From Sphingobacterium hotanense (GTDB taxonomy: Bacteria > Bacteroidota > Bacteroidia > Sphingobacteriales > Sphingobacteriaceae), in contig NZ_CP030848.1 of assembly GCF_008274825.1 (NCBI RefSeq), forward strand, positions 4,277,618 through 4,341,617: DNA of 64,000 nt, in the 5' to 3' direction. The translations under genes and the position numbers were made by a program. How positions within the stretch are numbered: position 1 is the first letter of the stretch; each line of letters begins with the position of its first letter. Below the pieces are notes generated by a model that saw only the letters and a list, made by a program, of their open reading frames with translations, was not told the origin of the DNA and did not search any database. Below, one piece after another: positions 39,422-47,903 of this stretch.

Positions 39422-39640
39422 TCATTGCACCGCAGGATCGGGCTGCTCTTTCCATATATAGCTGATTTTCATCATAAGAACCTGTAACTCCTCCGGCCGT
39501 TCATATTTTTTTATTATTACGTATTTATTCACACCGTCAAGTATTTGGTACACGAGCGCCATATCAGCGCTGGAAGTCGACGCGATTTTTAGTACGTTAA
39601 CAGTTTCCATCGAGGAGAAAAAACTAGCTGCAATACTCAT
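39422..39640 (-). CDS. Small protein of unknown function
   Basis: The 72-residue frame starts at an ATG 15 bases after the stop of the next upstream frame, an operon-like spacing. The sequence (TSSADMALVYQILDGVNKYV, then KKYERPEELQVLMMKISYIW) has natural amino-acid composition and alternating helix and strand. Another ATG ten codons in is possible. No family recognised. Confidence 0.55.
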   Translation of the reverse strand: MSIAASFFSSMETVNVLKIASTSSADMALVYQILDGVNKYVIIKKYERPEELQVLMMKISYIWKEQPDPAVQ

Positions 39641-39655
39641 ATGCGAATTTTACCT

Positions 39656-39916
39656 TTAACAAAAGTATACAGTAAACAAGTGACGGATCGCCTCTTCGAT
39701 TCCGACATTAATTAACTTTTCGTTGTCTACCAGAAAATCTATTCCACCCTGAGTCACTATCATCGCAGCAAGGAGATTATCATTACGCTCATTGATTGCC
39801 CCAACTCCGACCGTTTGGCAACAGTACTGTACGTAATAGAAGCTAATATCGACGCTTACATCTCCGGTTGAAACATACATTAGTTTCTCACCCTTCGTTA
39901 AATCTTTAAGATCCAT
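39656..39916 (-). CDS. Small protein of unknown function
   Basis: The 86-residue protein has a hydrophobic-polar alternation typical of beta strands (GDVSVDISFYYVQYCCQTVG), a central NERNDNLLAAMIVTQGGIDF and a helical end. There is no signal peptide or recognised domain. It precedes the 72-residue frame and the dehydrogenase group on the same strand and is probably co-transcribed. Confidence 0.55.
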   Translation of the reverse strand: MDLKDLTKGEKLMYVSTGDVSVDISFYYVQYCCQTVGVGAINERNDNLLAAMIVTQGGIDFLVDNEKLINVGIEEAIRHLFTVYFC

Positions 39917-40224
39917 CGCGATTGCTTTTACTTAATTCGATTATAAACACTCGCTTCGCGATAAATCTGACATAGAGCCAGCCATTTACCGCGAGCGTTG
40001 CCCTGCAAAAATTTTTCCTTCGTTATAGAAACAATGCAGGGTGTGAAACGTTCAAAAAAAATAATTGGGAAAGATTCTCAATGAGGTCAGCTACCGCATC
40101 GCTTGACAACCGACGTTTGGTTATTCTTTTAATAACCACTAAAAATACGAAAGCCCTTTAGCACAATGCTAAAGGGCTGACTTTCTACCCTGCACCCAAG
40201 GGAGAAGACTTGTCTTGAAACGAA
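39917..40224. other. Intergenic region before dcd
   Basis: These 308 bases hold the dcd terminator (40152-40178) and presumably the promoter of the small-protein group. No coding frame or clear TAnnTTTG box was seen. Confidence 0.5.
40152..40178 (-). terminator. Terminator of dcd
   Basis: A perfect 12-bp stem (AGCCCTTTAGCA / TGCTAAAGGGCT) with a 3-base loop, followed on the minus strand by TTCGTATTTTT. Confidence 0.88.
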
Positions 40225-40761
40225 CTAGAACGAATTCTTCCACATCATACTCTCAACTGGTCTGATCGTTTTGTTATTGTATTTTGCGTTTCCTTTACTA
40301 TTGTAGAATGTTTCAATTTCACCTTCCACAACGAAGTAGATTAATTGACCGATCGGCATTCCCGCATATACACGAACGGGCTGCGCCACAGAAATTTCAA
40401 GTGTCCATGTATTGCAGAAGCCCACATCACCCTTACCTGCAGTAGCATGAATATCGATCCCCAAACGCCCGGTACTAGACTTCCCTTCTAAGAAAGGTAC
40501 ATGCCCATGTGTTTCTGTATATTCAAGCGTCACACCCAGGTACAGTGTTCCGGGTTTTAGCACATAACCATCTTCTGGAATCTCAAAATGTATAATTTCA
40601 TTGTGTCTCTTGGCATCCAGTTCTTTGTCTTTATAGGTTGCTAGGTATTTACCTAAGTGAACATCGTATGAATTTGTGCCTAAGCACTTGCGATCGAACG
40701 GTTCGATTACAATCGTTCCTTTGTCGATTTCCTCTAAAATTCTTTTATCTGATAATATCAT
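40225..40761 (-). CDS. dcd: dCTP deaminase
   Basis: The enzyme converts dCTP to dUTP, feeding thymidylate synthesis. The 178 residues carry the family motifs: LGTNSYDVHLGKY near residue 27, PFLEGKSSTGRLGIDIHATA near 89 and the active-site segment GDVGFCNTWTLEI near 112, with its catalytic Glu in TLE. Length is normal. It is monocistronic with a textbook promoter and a strong terminator. Confidence 0.96.
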   Translation of the reverse strand: MILSDKRILEEIDKGTIVIEPFDRKCLGTNSYDVHLGKYLATYKDKELDAKRHNEIIHFEIPEDGYVLKPGTLYLGVTLEYTETHGHVPFLEGKSSTGRLGIDIHATAGKGDVGFCNTWTLEISVAQPVRVYAGMPIGQLIYFVVEGEIETFYNSKGNAKYNNKTIRPVESMMWKNSF

Positions 40762-40796
40762 AAGGACAAGCTAATCTGCTGTTCATTAGCAGGATT

Positions 40797-40828
40797 CAAA
40801 AATACACTATTCGTAGACAGCACGCAAA
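40797..40828 (-). promoter_or_regulatory. dcd: dcd promoter
   Basis: On the minus strand TTTG (40825-40828), a 20-base spacer and TATTTTTG (40797-40804) match the Bacteroidota -33/-7 consensus exactly. Predicted leader about 30 bases. Confidence 0.8.
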
Positions 40829-40941
40829 TTTCAGATGATAGTTTTCCTTAAGCGTATCTGCGCTTGCCGGCTGAAGTCTAAATCCAAATTTAATGAATCA
40901 GATATTGCCACGGTTTGTTATGCAATAAAGTTAAAATCTTA

Positions 40942-40949
40942 TACATTTG
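40942..40949 (+). promoter_or_regulatory. Probable -7 box of the phosphopantetheinyl transferase gene
   Basis: TACATTTG matches TAnnTTTG but ends only 3 bases before the preferred ATG at 40953, so the message would be leaderless if this box is used. A TTTG lies about 24 bases upstream. Confidence 0.5.
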
Positions 40950-40952
40950 ACT

Positions 40953-41591
40953 ATGGCATTAGCATATTTAAAAGAAATTGATTCCGAGAGTCGTATTGCT
41001 TTGTGGAAGATTGAGGAGACAGAGGCTGAATTATTAGAACATCTGCAGCTTGACGACACGGAACAAAAAAAACTGAAGTCACTGGCCAAGGGCAAGCGTA
41101 CGCTGCACTGGCTTGCAACTCGGGTACTGCTCCGCTATCTTTTGCAAACCAAGGAGTATATCCATTGCCCCTCTGATGCTAATGGAAAACCCTATCTTCC
41201 AGATTTTCCGTATGAGATTTCGTTGACCCACTCCTATGATTACGCAGGCGTAATGCTGAGTACAAAAGGATATTGCGGGATAGACCTAGAGATCGTGAAA
41301 GATAAAGTCATGCGGATCAAGGAAAAGTTCTTGAAGCCAGAGGAACTTGCTTTTATTACTGCGGATGAAGAAGTGAACCAGCTATATGCATGCTGGTGCG
41401 CAAAAGAGGCTGTTTATAAGCTTCAAGGCAATAAAGGCGTGTCTTTCCTACATCATATCACGATAGATCCTTTTGTTTATACTCCACAGGGGGTCATGAC
41501 TGCCCACTTGGAGAAGGAAGGTGAAAGCAGTCGTTTCCAGGTCTACTATGAACGATTCAATGAGTATATGCTAGGCTTTGTAGTAGCCTAG
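40953..41591 (+). CDS. 4'-phosphopantetheinyl transferase superfamily protein
   Basis: The start is the ATG at 40953 (MALAYLKEIDSES), giving 212 residues; a TTG six bases upstream is less likely. The two family motifs are present: GIDLEIVKDKV near residue 110 (Mg ligand Asp) and CWCAKEAVYKLQG near 148 (KEA). The enzyme transfers the phosphopantetheine arm from CoA to carrier proteins such as ACP. The length is closer to the two-domain Sfp type than to AcpS. Its stop overlaps the convergent transporter gene by 4 bases. Confidence 0.93.
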   Translation: MALAYLKEIDSESRIALWKIEETEAELLEHLQLDDTEQKKLKSLAKGKRTLHWLATRVLLRYLLQTKEYIHCPSDANGKPYLPDFPYEISLTHSYDYAGVMLSTKGYCGIDLEIVKDKVMRIKEKFLKPEELAFITADEEVNQLYACWCAKEAVYKLQGNKGVSFLHHITIDPFVYTPQGVMTAHLEKEGESSRFQVYYERFNEYMLGFVVA

Positions 41592-42649
41592 GCTCCGGAA
41601 TCATCCAGCTGATCTTGAAGTGTGTCTCTTTTCAGTGATAATCGTTTATTGCCCTTATAAATCCGTACGGCAATCAAGAAATAAGCTAATAGCAGAGGAC
41701 CATATACTAAGCCCATTAGTCCGAAAAGTGGTATACCGATGATAACTCCTATAACGGTGATGATCGGATGTATATCGCCTACGCGCTTGGCGATAATCAA
41801 CCGTAATACGTTATCGATATTGATTACCAGACCGAATCCCCATATCAAGAGTCCAACCCCTTGCCATGTTTGGCCATTAGCCAGCAAAACCAATGCTGCC
41901 GGAACAAAAATCAATGGTGGACCTAATAAAGGGACGAAAGACAGAATCGCACAGATGACACCCCAGAAAATGGGATCTTTTGCACCAAATATCCAAAATC
42001 CTAGCGCAAGACAGGCTCCTTGAATAATCGCAATGATGGTCTGCCCGATAATATTCGCGTATGTAATGTTTTTAAGCTCCTCTCCGAATACGACGGCATT
42101 TTCATCATCAAAGGGTAGATAGTGGATCAAACTGCCCTCAAAGCCTCTATAATTGACAAACAGGAAATAGAGAATAAAGTACATCACGGTAATGATGAGG
42201 AACGCATTTGCTGCACCTCCTAAAGCAGAGGTGAGTAAGCCGCCAAGATAAGACGAGCTGGCCTCCAACTGCTTCTCTAGCAAGTCTGGCTGACCGAGCT
42301 TATCTCCTACGAAATGGTCTACTGCTTCCATGATTTTCTTGACCCATTGTGGGTTTTGTTGGAGTTCAATCGCTTTGTCAAACAGCATCTTACCAATACC
42401 AACAAAGGGCAATACGATGATGATGATGGAGAGGATGATAATAAAAACCGAGGATAAGGGTTTCGGCCATCTCCATTTCTCAATCAAGAAAATATTGAGG
42501 TTTCGAAAGAGGGTATACATGACCATCGTTCCTAGGAAGGCACCAAAAATTCCTCGTGTTGCATAGAGAATAATGCCACCTAGGACGATGACAATTAGTA
42601 AGATAATAATATTTCGCTCTTTCTGCGAGAAGACATCATTGTTACTCAT
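41588..42649 (-). CDS. AI-2E family transporter
   Basis: The 353-residue protein has about eight membrane spans, with the family arrangement of a central soluble part (about 95-140) and the C-terminal segment SFVPLLGPPLIFVPAALVLL near residue 236. Members export varied small molecules; some carry autoinducer-2 or sodium. The substrate is not predictable here. It is followed by no other minus-strand gene and overlaps the convergent transferase gene by 4 bases; the crotonase gene ahead of it ends 32 bases upstream. Confidence 0.9.
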   Translation of the reverse strand: MSNNDVFSQKERNIIILLIVIVLGGIILYATRGIFGAFLGTMVMYTLFRNLNIFLIEKWRWPKPLSSVFIIILSIIIIVLPFVGIGKMLFDKAIELQQNPQWVKKIMEAVDHFVGDKLGQPDLLEKQLEASSSYLGGLLTSALGGAANAFLIITVMYFILYFLFVNYRGFEGSLIHYLPFDDENAVVFGEELKNITYANIIGQTIIAIIQGACLALGFWIFGAKDPIFWGVICAILSFVPLLGPPLIFVPAALVLLANGQTWQGVGLLIWGFGLVINIDNVLRLIIAKRVGDIHPIITVIGVIIGIPLFGLMGLVYGPLLLAYFLIAVRIYKGNKRLSLKRDTLQDQLDDSGA

Positions 42650-42681
42650 AAAATCAGGTCTATTTTATGAGTAACAATAAA

Positions 42682-43452
42682 TTAGAAATTTGGTTTTCTT
42701 TTCTCTAAAAATGCGGTAACTCCTTCTTTGAAATCTTCCGAACCGAAGCTTTTCCCAAAGTTCTCAATTTCTATTTGATAGCCGTCGATCGTTTTTTCAA
42801 ATCCGGCATTGACGACATGAATAGCTTTTGCAATGGCTGATTTTGAGCGTAAGTATGTTTTTTCGAGGATCGCTTCAGCAGCACTCAATAATTCGTCTTG
42901 TGGAACTACTTTATTGACTAATCCCCACTGATATGCATCTTTCGCCTCAATCATATCTCCTGTGAGAATCATTTCCAAAGCCTTGCCTTTGCCTACTAAT
43001 TGCGTTAAGCGTTGTGTTCCACCATAACCCGGAATTAAGCCTAGCGATACCTCAGGAAGTCCCATTTTTGCATTGTCGGATGCCAGTCGCATGTGGCATG
43101 CTAATGCCAGCTCTAATCCTCCGCCCAGCGCAAAGCCGTTAATAGCGGCGATAACCGGTTTCGGATATGTCGAAAGACTATCCATCAACTCATGTCCAAA
43201 AGCAGATAGCTCCATCGCCTGTTCGTTGGATTTCTCTAGAAACTCTTGAATATCGGCACCCGCCACAAAGGCTTTTTGTCCGCTTCCCGTTAGGATAACG
43301 CCTCGCGTGGTATCGTCCTGTTGTAATTCATGGAAGACGGCTTTCAGTTCTGCAATGGTCTCGTAATTCAACGCATTGAGTTTTGCTTCGCGATTGATGG
43401 TTACATAGGCTGTATAACCCTTATGAGATAATAGTAGGTTTTGATAGCTCAT
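42682..43452 (-). CDS. Enoyl-CoA hydratase/isomerase (crotonase) family protein
   Basis: The 256-residue enzyme has the crotonase oxyanion-hole segments VAGADIQEFLEK near residue 63 and INGFALGGGLELALACHMRL near 104. Both catalytic glutamates of a true hydratase appear to be present, one in LGGGLELALAC and one in GLPEVSLGLIPG (near 131). It probably hydrates trans-2-enoyl-CoA in fatty-acid or amino-acid breakdown. The DUF5686 protein gene ends 2 bases before its start, so the two are co-transcribed. Confidence 0.93.
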   Translation of the reverse strand: MSYQNLLLSHKGYTAYVTINREAKLNALNYETIAELKAVFHELQQDDTTRGVILTGSGQKAFVAGADIQEFLEKSNEQAMELSAFGHELMDSLSTYPKPVIAAINGFALGGGLELALACHMRLASDNAKMGLPEVSLGLIPGYGGTQRLTQLVGKGKALEMILTGDMIEAKDAYQWGLVNKVVPQDELLSAAEAILEKTYLRSKSAIAKAIHVVNAGFEKTIDGYQIEIENFGKSFGSEDFKEGVTAFLEKRKPNF

Positions 43453-43454
43453 AA

Positions 43455-45983
43455 TTAAAAGTTGATATTAATTGATACTCTAACTCTTTCTTTTTCACCG
43501 TTTGGTAATCCTTGATAGGTTAGGCGTTTTACGTATTCTACCCGCAAGAAGTTCAGTATATTGTCGATTCCGACCGATCCTTCCCAATAAGGAGCTTTAT
43601 TCAACACCTGAGTCATAGTCTGACCATCATTGTTTTTGTCAAATTCGACTACCTGATCACTAATATAAGGGTTATTGTGATCACTTATTTTTCCGTAGAA
43701 CATATTAGCGCCCCAGATTTCTCGTAGATTCAGTTTCTTGAGAAGAGGCACTTTATTAAATAGGAATCCTTGTAATTCGTGCGAAAAACCAAATTTGAGG
43801 TATTGATCAGCTGCAAATTCCATTTGGTTCATCATACCATAATCGATGGCATGGCGATCATCCGGTTGTTTTACGTTCGGCATCTCCAGAAGCGTATAAG
43901 GAAGAGTCCCCCATATCTTTCCTCCCGTTACTTTGACGTCGGCAAATCCCAACTGATTTAGGAAAAAGCGCTTGGATGCCGCCAGTGATACCTTTTCATA
44001 GGCATAGCTGGTGTTCCAAAAGCCATCGAGGCTTCTGGTGTATTTAACATTAAATACCGGATATTTCTCTTTGATCGTTCTTCTTGTCAGATTGCGATAA
44101 TAGAACTTTTCGTATGGTGCCCACCGTAGGTCTACATGTACCTCGTTGCTGTTTACTTCGGTAATCAATTCATCTGGATTTCCGGAATTTACTAGCCTTA
44201 AATCGCCAATTGTATTTCTACTTTGGTGGGTAAAGCCGGTTGTTATGCTGACGTGGTTTCCAAATTCGACAACGTGCTGCAATTGATATCCCTGTGTATC
44301 GAACCATTTTGTAGGTCGGTTTTTACGGATTGACCGAAAAAAGCTATCCCCTTTGAGGAAAGAGAGCTGTTGTCCGGGCTCCATAATATCGCTCTGTACA
44401 GTAGCCTCTAGATAGTGCGCCGGAAAGGTTACTACGGAGCTTCCATTTAGCGAAACTGCAGATTTCAGGTAATACTTTAACTTTTGATCATCAGTTCCGT
44501 AGGCTAAGTATCCCTCAAAAAAAGCCTTATCCGTAAGGTCTTGCGTTGTTCGACCACCGATCCGTACACGGTTTCCTTCTATATTATTTCGGCTGTAGAC
44601 GTATTCCAAAGGTCCTAATTCGAATTTACCAAGGTTGTAATAGCCTTGTGCAATGAGGTACCCTATACCCAACATGGTCTTAAAGCTTTTTTTATTATTG
44701 AGCTGTTCAATGTTATCGTAGGTTGCTTGTTCGAAGCTATTGAGTGCTACCGGTCGATGGGTCGCGACTTGATCGGCCTGTGGCTGTATTTCAATAGGCG
44801 CTCCTAGGAACGCTCCTTCGGGAATTTCGGCAGGTAACTGGTAATCGGTATGTACGCTCAACCTATCCGCGAAGACCGCATCTCCTCGTTTCGTTCCGAA
44901 GGAGATAAACGCATGGGCCGTATCAAGCAACATTACGCCCTCCTCATTCTTCCGATAGTGGAACCGCAGTTCTCCTTGATTGATCCAGTTGATGTTTGCA
45001 TCCTTGTCAATGGAAAGGAATGCTTTTTTAACTGCATAGGAGCCATCCATACTCACCTGTAACTTGCCCTTGAATAACAGGTCGGTCGTATTTCTAGGTT
45101 CAAATGCCAATTGAATAAAATAGCCTTCCTTATTGAAGATGGTATCAAGAATATAGTATTTGTAATACAGTTTACCATTGTCGGCGACAGGACTGAGAAA
45201 CTGCTTATTCAGGATGAACACACTTTCATCATATACGTCTATCGGCTGAAAGATGTAATTCAGATAGGACTGTATATTATGGTTGTTTATATAACGCTTA
45301 TCGAACTCCGTTTTCTTCTGACTATATACAATCTTCTTATACTTTGAAGGATTCTTCTTGTTATAGACTTTCGCATTGCTCTCTTCCATGAAGAGGGTAA
45401 GGAGCTTCTTATCCTTAAATTGGGTCGTATCGACGTTATTGAATACAAAGTTAAGATCGGAAAGACCCAATTTGAAAATAGGCTTAGGGTTTACCATGCC
45501 GAACTTCAGCTTATCGTACTGCTGGAAGGATAAACTATCTTTTCCACGCAGTCTATTTTGGTTCTTATGGCGAACCACTAAATCGATCAACTCGACGGCC
45601 TTGTTATTACGGTTTCTATATTTGCCACGATGGGTAATAGAAATCTCCTCAATGGCATTGGCTTCATCATCCAATGCTAGCAGAATGGATGTATCCTGTG
45701 TCGTTATTTTTTTATGGAGAATCTTATAGCCCATTGCTCTAACCTCAATCTGATATTCGCCAGGTTTTAGTTGCAGCGCGAAGTTACCCAATGAGTCTGA
45801 AGATGTAGCTTGCTGGTCTTTTAAACAGAGTATAGTCGCACCGGACAGTGCCTTCTTCGTTTCTCGGTCGATGACCTTTCCTCGAATTGGGGATTGTGCA
45901 TATAATACGGTATTGTTACTTAGGGCATAAAGGAATCCGAAGAACAATAAACATACTAATTTAACAATCCGCATAATCAACAT
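43455..45983 (-). CDS. DUF5686 outer-membrane protein with carboxypeptidase-regulatory-like domain
   Basis: I take the ATG at 45983 (MLIMRIVKLVCLLFFG, 842 residues); an ATG at 45974 is equally good, and an upstream TTG is ruled out because it precedes the promoter box. After the signal peptide comes a regulatory-like beta domain (about 35-110, IRGKVIDRETKKALSGATIL). A long beta-rich DUF5686 body follows, ending in strands rich in alternating aromatics and RVRVSININF. It is likely an outer-membrane barrel. It is not a TonB receptor, as no plug is present. Function unknown. Confidence 0.9.
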   Translation of the reverse strand: MLIMRIVKLVCLLFFGFLYALSNNTVLYAQSPIRGKVIDRETKKALSGATILCLKDQQATSSDSLGNFALQLKPGEYQIEVRAMGYKILHKKITTQDTSILLALDDEANAIEEISITHRGKYRNRNNKAVELIDLVVRHKNQNRLRGKDSLSFQQYDKLKFGMVNPKPIFKLGLSDLNFVFNNVDTTQFKDKKLLTLFMEESNAKVYNKKNPSKYKKIVYSQKKTEFDKRYINNHNIQSYLNYIFQPIDVYDESVFILNKQFLSPVADNGKLYYKYYILDTIFNKEGYFIQLAFEPRNTTDLLFKGKLQVSMDGSYAVKKAFLSIDKDANINWINQGELRFHYRKNEEGVMLLDTAHAFISFGTKRGDAVFADRLSVHTDYQLPAEIPEGAFLGAPIEIQPQADQVATHRPVALNSFEQATYDNIEQLNNKKSFKTMLGIGYLIAQGYYNLGKFELGPLEYVYSRNNIEGNRVRIGGRTTQDLTDKAFFEGYLAYGTDDQKLKYYLKSAVSLNGSSVVTFPAHYLEATVQSDIMEPGQQLSFLKGDSFFRSIRKNRPTKWFDTQGYQLQHVVEFGNHVSITTGFTHQSRNTIGDLRLVNSGNPDELITEVNSNEVHVDLRWAPYEKFYYRNLTRRTIKEKYPVFNVKYTRSLDGFWNTSYAYEKVSLAASKRFFLNQLGFADVKVTGGKIWGTLPYTLLEMPNVKQPDDRHAIDYGMMNQMEFAADQYLKFGFSHELQGFLFNKVPLLKKLNLREIWGANMFYGKISDHNNPYISDQVVEFDKNNDGQTMTQVLNKAPYWEGSVGIDNILNFLRVEYVKRLTYQGLPNGEKERVRVSININF

Positions 45984-45993
45984 TGAATGTTTA

Positions 45994-46023
45994 TAAAGAT
46001 ACAATTTGTTGTGAAAGTTCAAA
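45994..46023 (-). promoter_or_regulatory. Probable promoter of the DUF5686 gene
   Basis: On the minus strand TTTG (46020-46023), an 18-base spacer and TATCTTTA (45994-46001, one mismatch to TAnnTTTG). It ends 10 bases before the ATG at 45983. Confidence 0.55.
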
Positions 46024-46151
46024 TTATTTAACGAGAAAAGTAGCGGAAATTATATAGCCTGTCGGTACAATAATGTAAGATTATTGCCGATTACCGCCCA
46101 CAAGTTTACCGCAGCCGTTGGGATTGTATTGTTAGGAAGTTGTTATTCTTT

Positions 46152-46340
46152 TTATTGGGCCGGTTCAGTTGGCAGAATGATGTCGCTGCTATCGCTTGAT
46201 AATGTGTCAGTTGGTGCTAAGTTCGGATCCAAAGTCACGGAATCTTGAGCAGTCGTAGAACCAGTTTCTACCTTTTTCTCTTGGCAGGCAGATAAAGAAA
46301 AGATCGCTAGTGCTATTAATGATATCGAAAATGCTTTCAT
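46152..46340 (-). CDS. Small lipoprotein of unknown function
   Basis: The 62-residue protein has a clear lipoprotein signal (MKAFSISLIALAIFSLSAC, Cys at 19). The mature part of about 44 residues is Ser/Thr/Asp/Pro-rich and acidic, without hydrophobic segments, and is likely disordered. It stands alone between the nuo terminator and the DUF5686 gene. Confidence 0.75.
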   Translation of the reverse strand: MKAFSISLIALAIFSLSACQEKKVETGSTTAQDSVTLDPNLAPTDTLSSDSSDIILPTEPAQ

Positions 46341-46449
46341 GCTTGTTTTGTAATGATTGTCTTGCTGGGAAAACAGGTTTATTGCGCTTTTGTTGATAAA
46401 ATGATGATAAGGGGTATTTTACCCATACCGCCCCGTATAAATACTTTTC

Positions 46450-46483
46450 AAAAAAAAGCCCCGATAGATAAACTGTCGGGGCT
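46450..46483 (-). terminator. Terminator of the nuo operon
   Basis: On the minus strand an 11-bp stem (AGCCCCGACAG / CTATCGGGGCT, one wobble) with a 5-base loop runs into eight T residues, 19 bases after nuoN. Confidence 0.95.
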
Positions 46484-46501
46484 AAATATTTAATATGATT
46501 T

Positions 46502-47884
46502 TTAGATCAATCGAATAATCAGATCAGGATAAATACCAATTAAAATGGTTAAGATGACAGCTAATCCGAATACGACCTGAAAGTTTATCGGAAGCTGTAG
46601 CTTGGTCTCTTCTTCAGACTTCATAAAGTACATATGCACGATAATGCGGAAGTAATAGAAGACACCAATTGCAGCGTTGATTGCTGCTAAGATCAATAAT
46701 ACGGTGTGATAGTCGTTCATCACGGTACTAAACATCATGAACTTACCGATAAATCCTGCAGTTAAAGGAATACCAGCCAGAGATAGCATGGCAATGGTAA
46801 TCGCAAATGCTAGACCTGGATTTTTCTTTCCTAAACCGTTAAAGGATTCAAATTGATCAGAACCAATATGGCGTTTCACTAGAATCAAGGCTCCAAACGC
46901 GATGATGGAAGAAAGTCCGTATGCGACCGCATAGGTTAAAATTCCCGATGCAGAAGTCGCTCCAATCGAAAGGATAGCAAACAACATATACCCAGCATGA
47001 GAGATACTCGAGTATGCCATCATACGTTTAAAGCTGGTCTGCATCAATGCTGTGATATTCCCTACGAAAAGCGTAATAATTACAATCGTCAATAAAATCG
47101 GCGTCCAGAATTCATTTAATGGGATTAGCACAGTGCTGAACAAGCGAAGGAATCCTGCGAAGGACGCTATCTTAACAACCGTACTCATGAAACTGGTGAT
47201 CAGGATTGGTGCCCCATCATATACATCCGGTGTCCAAAAGTGGAAAGGCGCAACACCTACTTTGAAGCATAGTCCCACCAACATCAAAAGGATACCTCCG
47301 TAAAACAGTGGTGATATGCCCGTCGGATTGGTGATAATATACTCTTTTAAGGCTGTTAGATCGAACGTTCCTGTTGCTCCATACATCAGGGTTATTCCGA
47401 ATAACAAGAAGCCCGTAGAGAAAGCTCCCATTAAGAAGTACTTCAAAGAAGCCTCGTTAGATGCTTTATCTTTTCGACGAATACCTACAAGGATGTATAG
47501 TGCCACAGACATGATTTCTAAGCCGATGAACAACATAGCGAAATTATGGTATGCACTGACCAACAATGCTCCTGTTAAAGAGAAAATGATAAGTGTATAG
47601 TATTCAGCTATGTTATCCGAGAAACTATTGAAATAATCCTTGGAAAGAAATAAGATCAATATGGTCAATGAGATACACACGATGGAGAAGGATAGCGCAA
47701 AATGGTCAAACAAAACCATTCCTTTATACAAAGTAACTGCCTCAACATTCCAATAATACACCTCAAACGCCAATGCTCCCAGTAATCCTAAGATGCTTAC
47801 AGGCAACAATGCATTCTTTGCTTTGAACAAGCCCAAATACAAAATAAGAATACCTAATAAAGAAAGCGTAATAATCGCACCCAT
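46502..47884 (-). CDS. nuoN: NADH-quinone oxidoreductase subunit N
   Basis: The 460 residues form about 14 membrane helices of the proton-pumping antiporter-like type. The central segment KVGVAPFHFWTPDVYDGAP near 208 carries the conserved lysine and the proton-channel helix, and MAYSSISHAGYML near 287 is a second hallmark. It is the last of the 14 complex I genes and one of three antiporter-like subunits of the membrane arm. It follows nuoM by 19 bases and is closed by the operon terminator. Confidence 0.95.
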   Translation of the reverse strand: MGAIITLSLLGILILYLGLFKAKNALLPVSILGLLGALAFEVYYWNVEAVTLYKGMVLFDHFALSFSIVCISLTILILFLSKDYFNSFSDNIAEYYTLIIFSLTGALLVSAYHNFAMLFIGLEIMSVALYILVGIRRKDKASNEASLKYFLMGAFSTGFLLFGITLMYGATGTFDLTALKEYIITNPTGISPLFYGGILLMLVGLCFKVGVAPFHFWTPDVYDGAPILITSFMSTVVKIASFAGFLRLFSTVLIPLNEFWTPILLTIVIITLFVGNITALMQTSFKRMMAYSSISHAGYMLFAILSIGATSASGILTYAVAYGLSSIIAFGALILVKRHIGSDQFESFNGLGKKNPGLAFAITIAMLSLAGIPLTAGFIGKFMMFSTVMNDYHTVLLILAAINAAIGVFYYFRIIVHMYFMKSEEETKLQLPINFQVVFGLAVILTILIGIYPDLIIRLI

Positions 47885-47903
47885 AATATATTGTTAACTT
47901 GTT

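Noticed and set aside
40962..41580. The phosphopantetheinyl transferase as a sign of a nonribosomal peptide or polyketide cluster
   Set aside because: No carrier-protein, synthase or tailoring genes are in the neighbourhood; it is more likely the housekeeping enzyme.
41588..42649. AI-2E family transporter as evidence of a quorum-sensing locus
   Set aside because: The family name reflects one member only; there is no luxS, sensor or regulator nearby.
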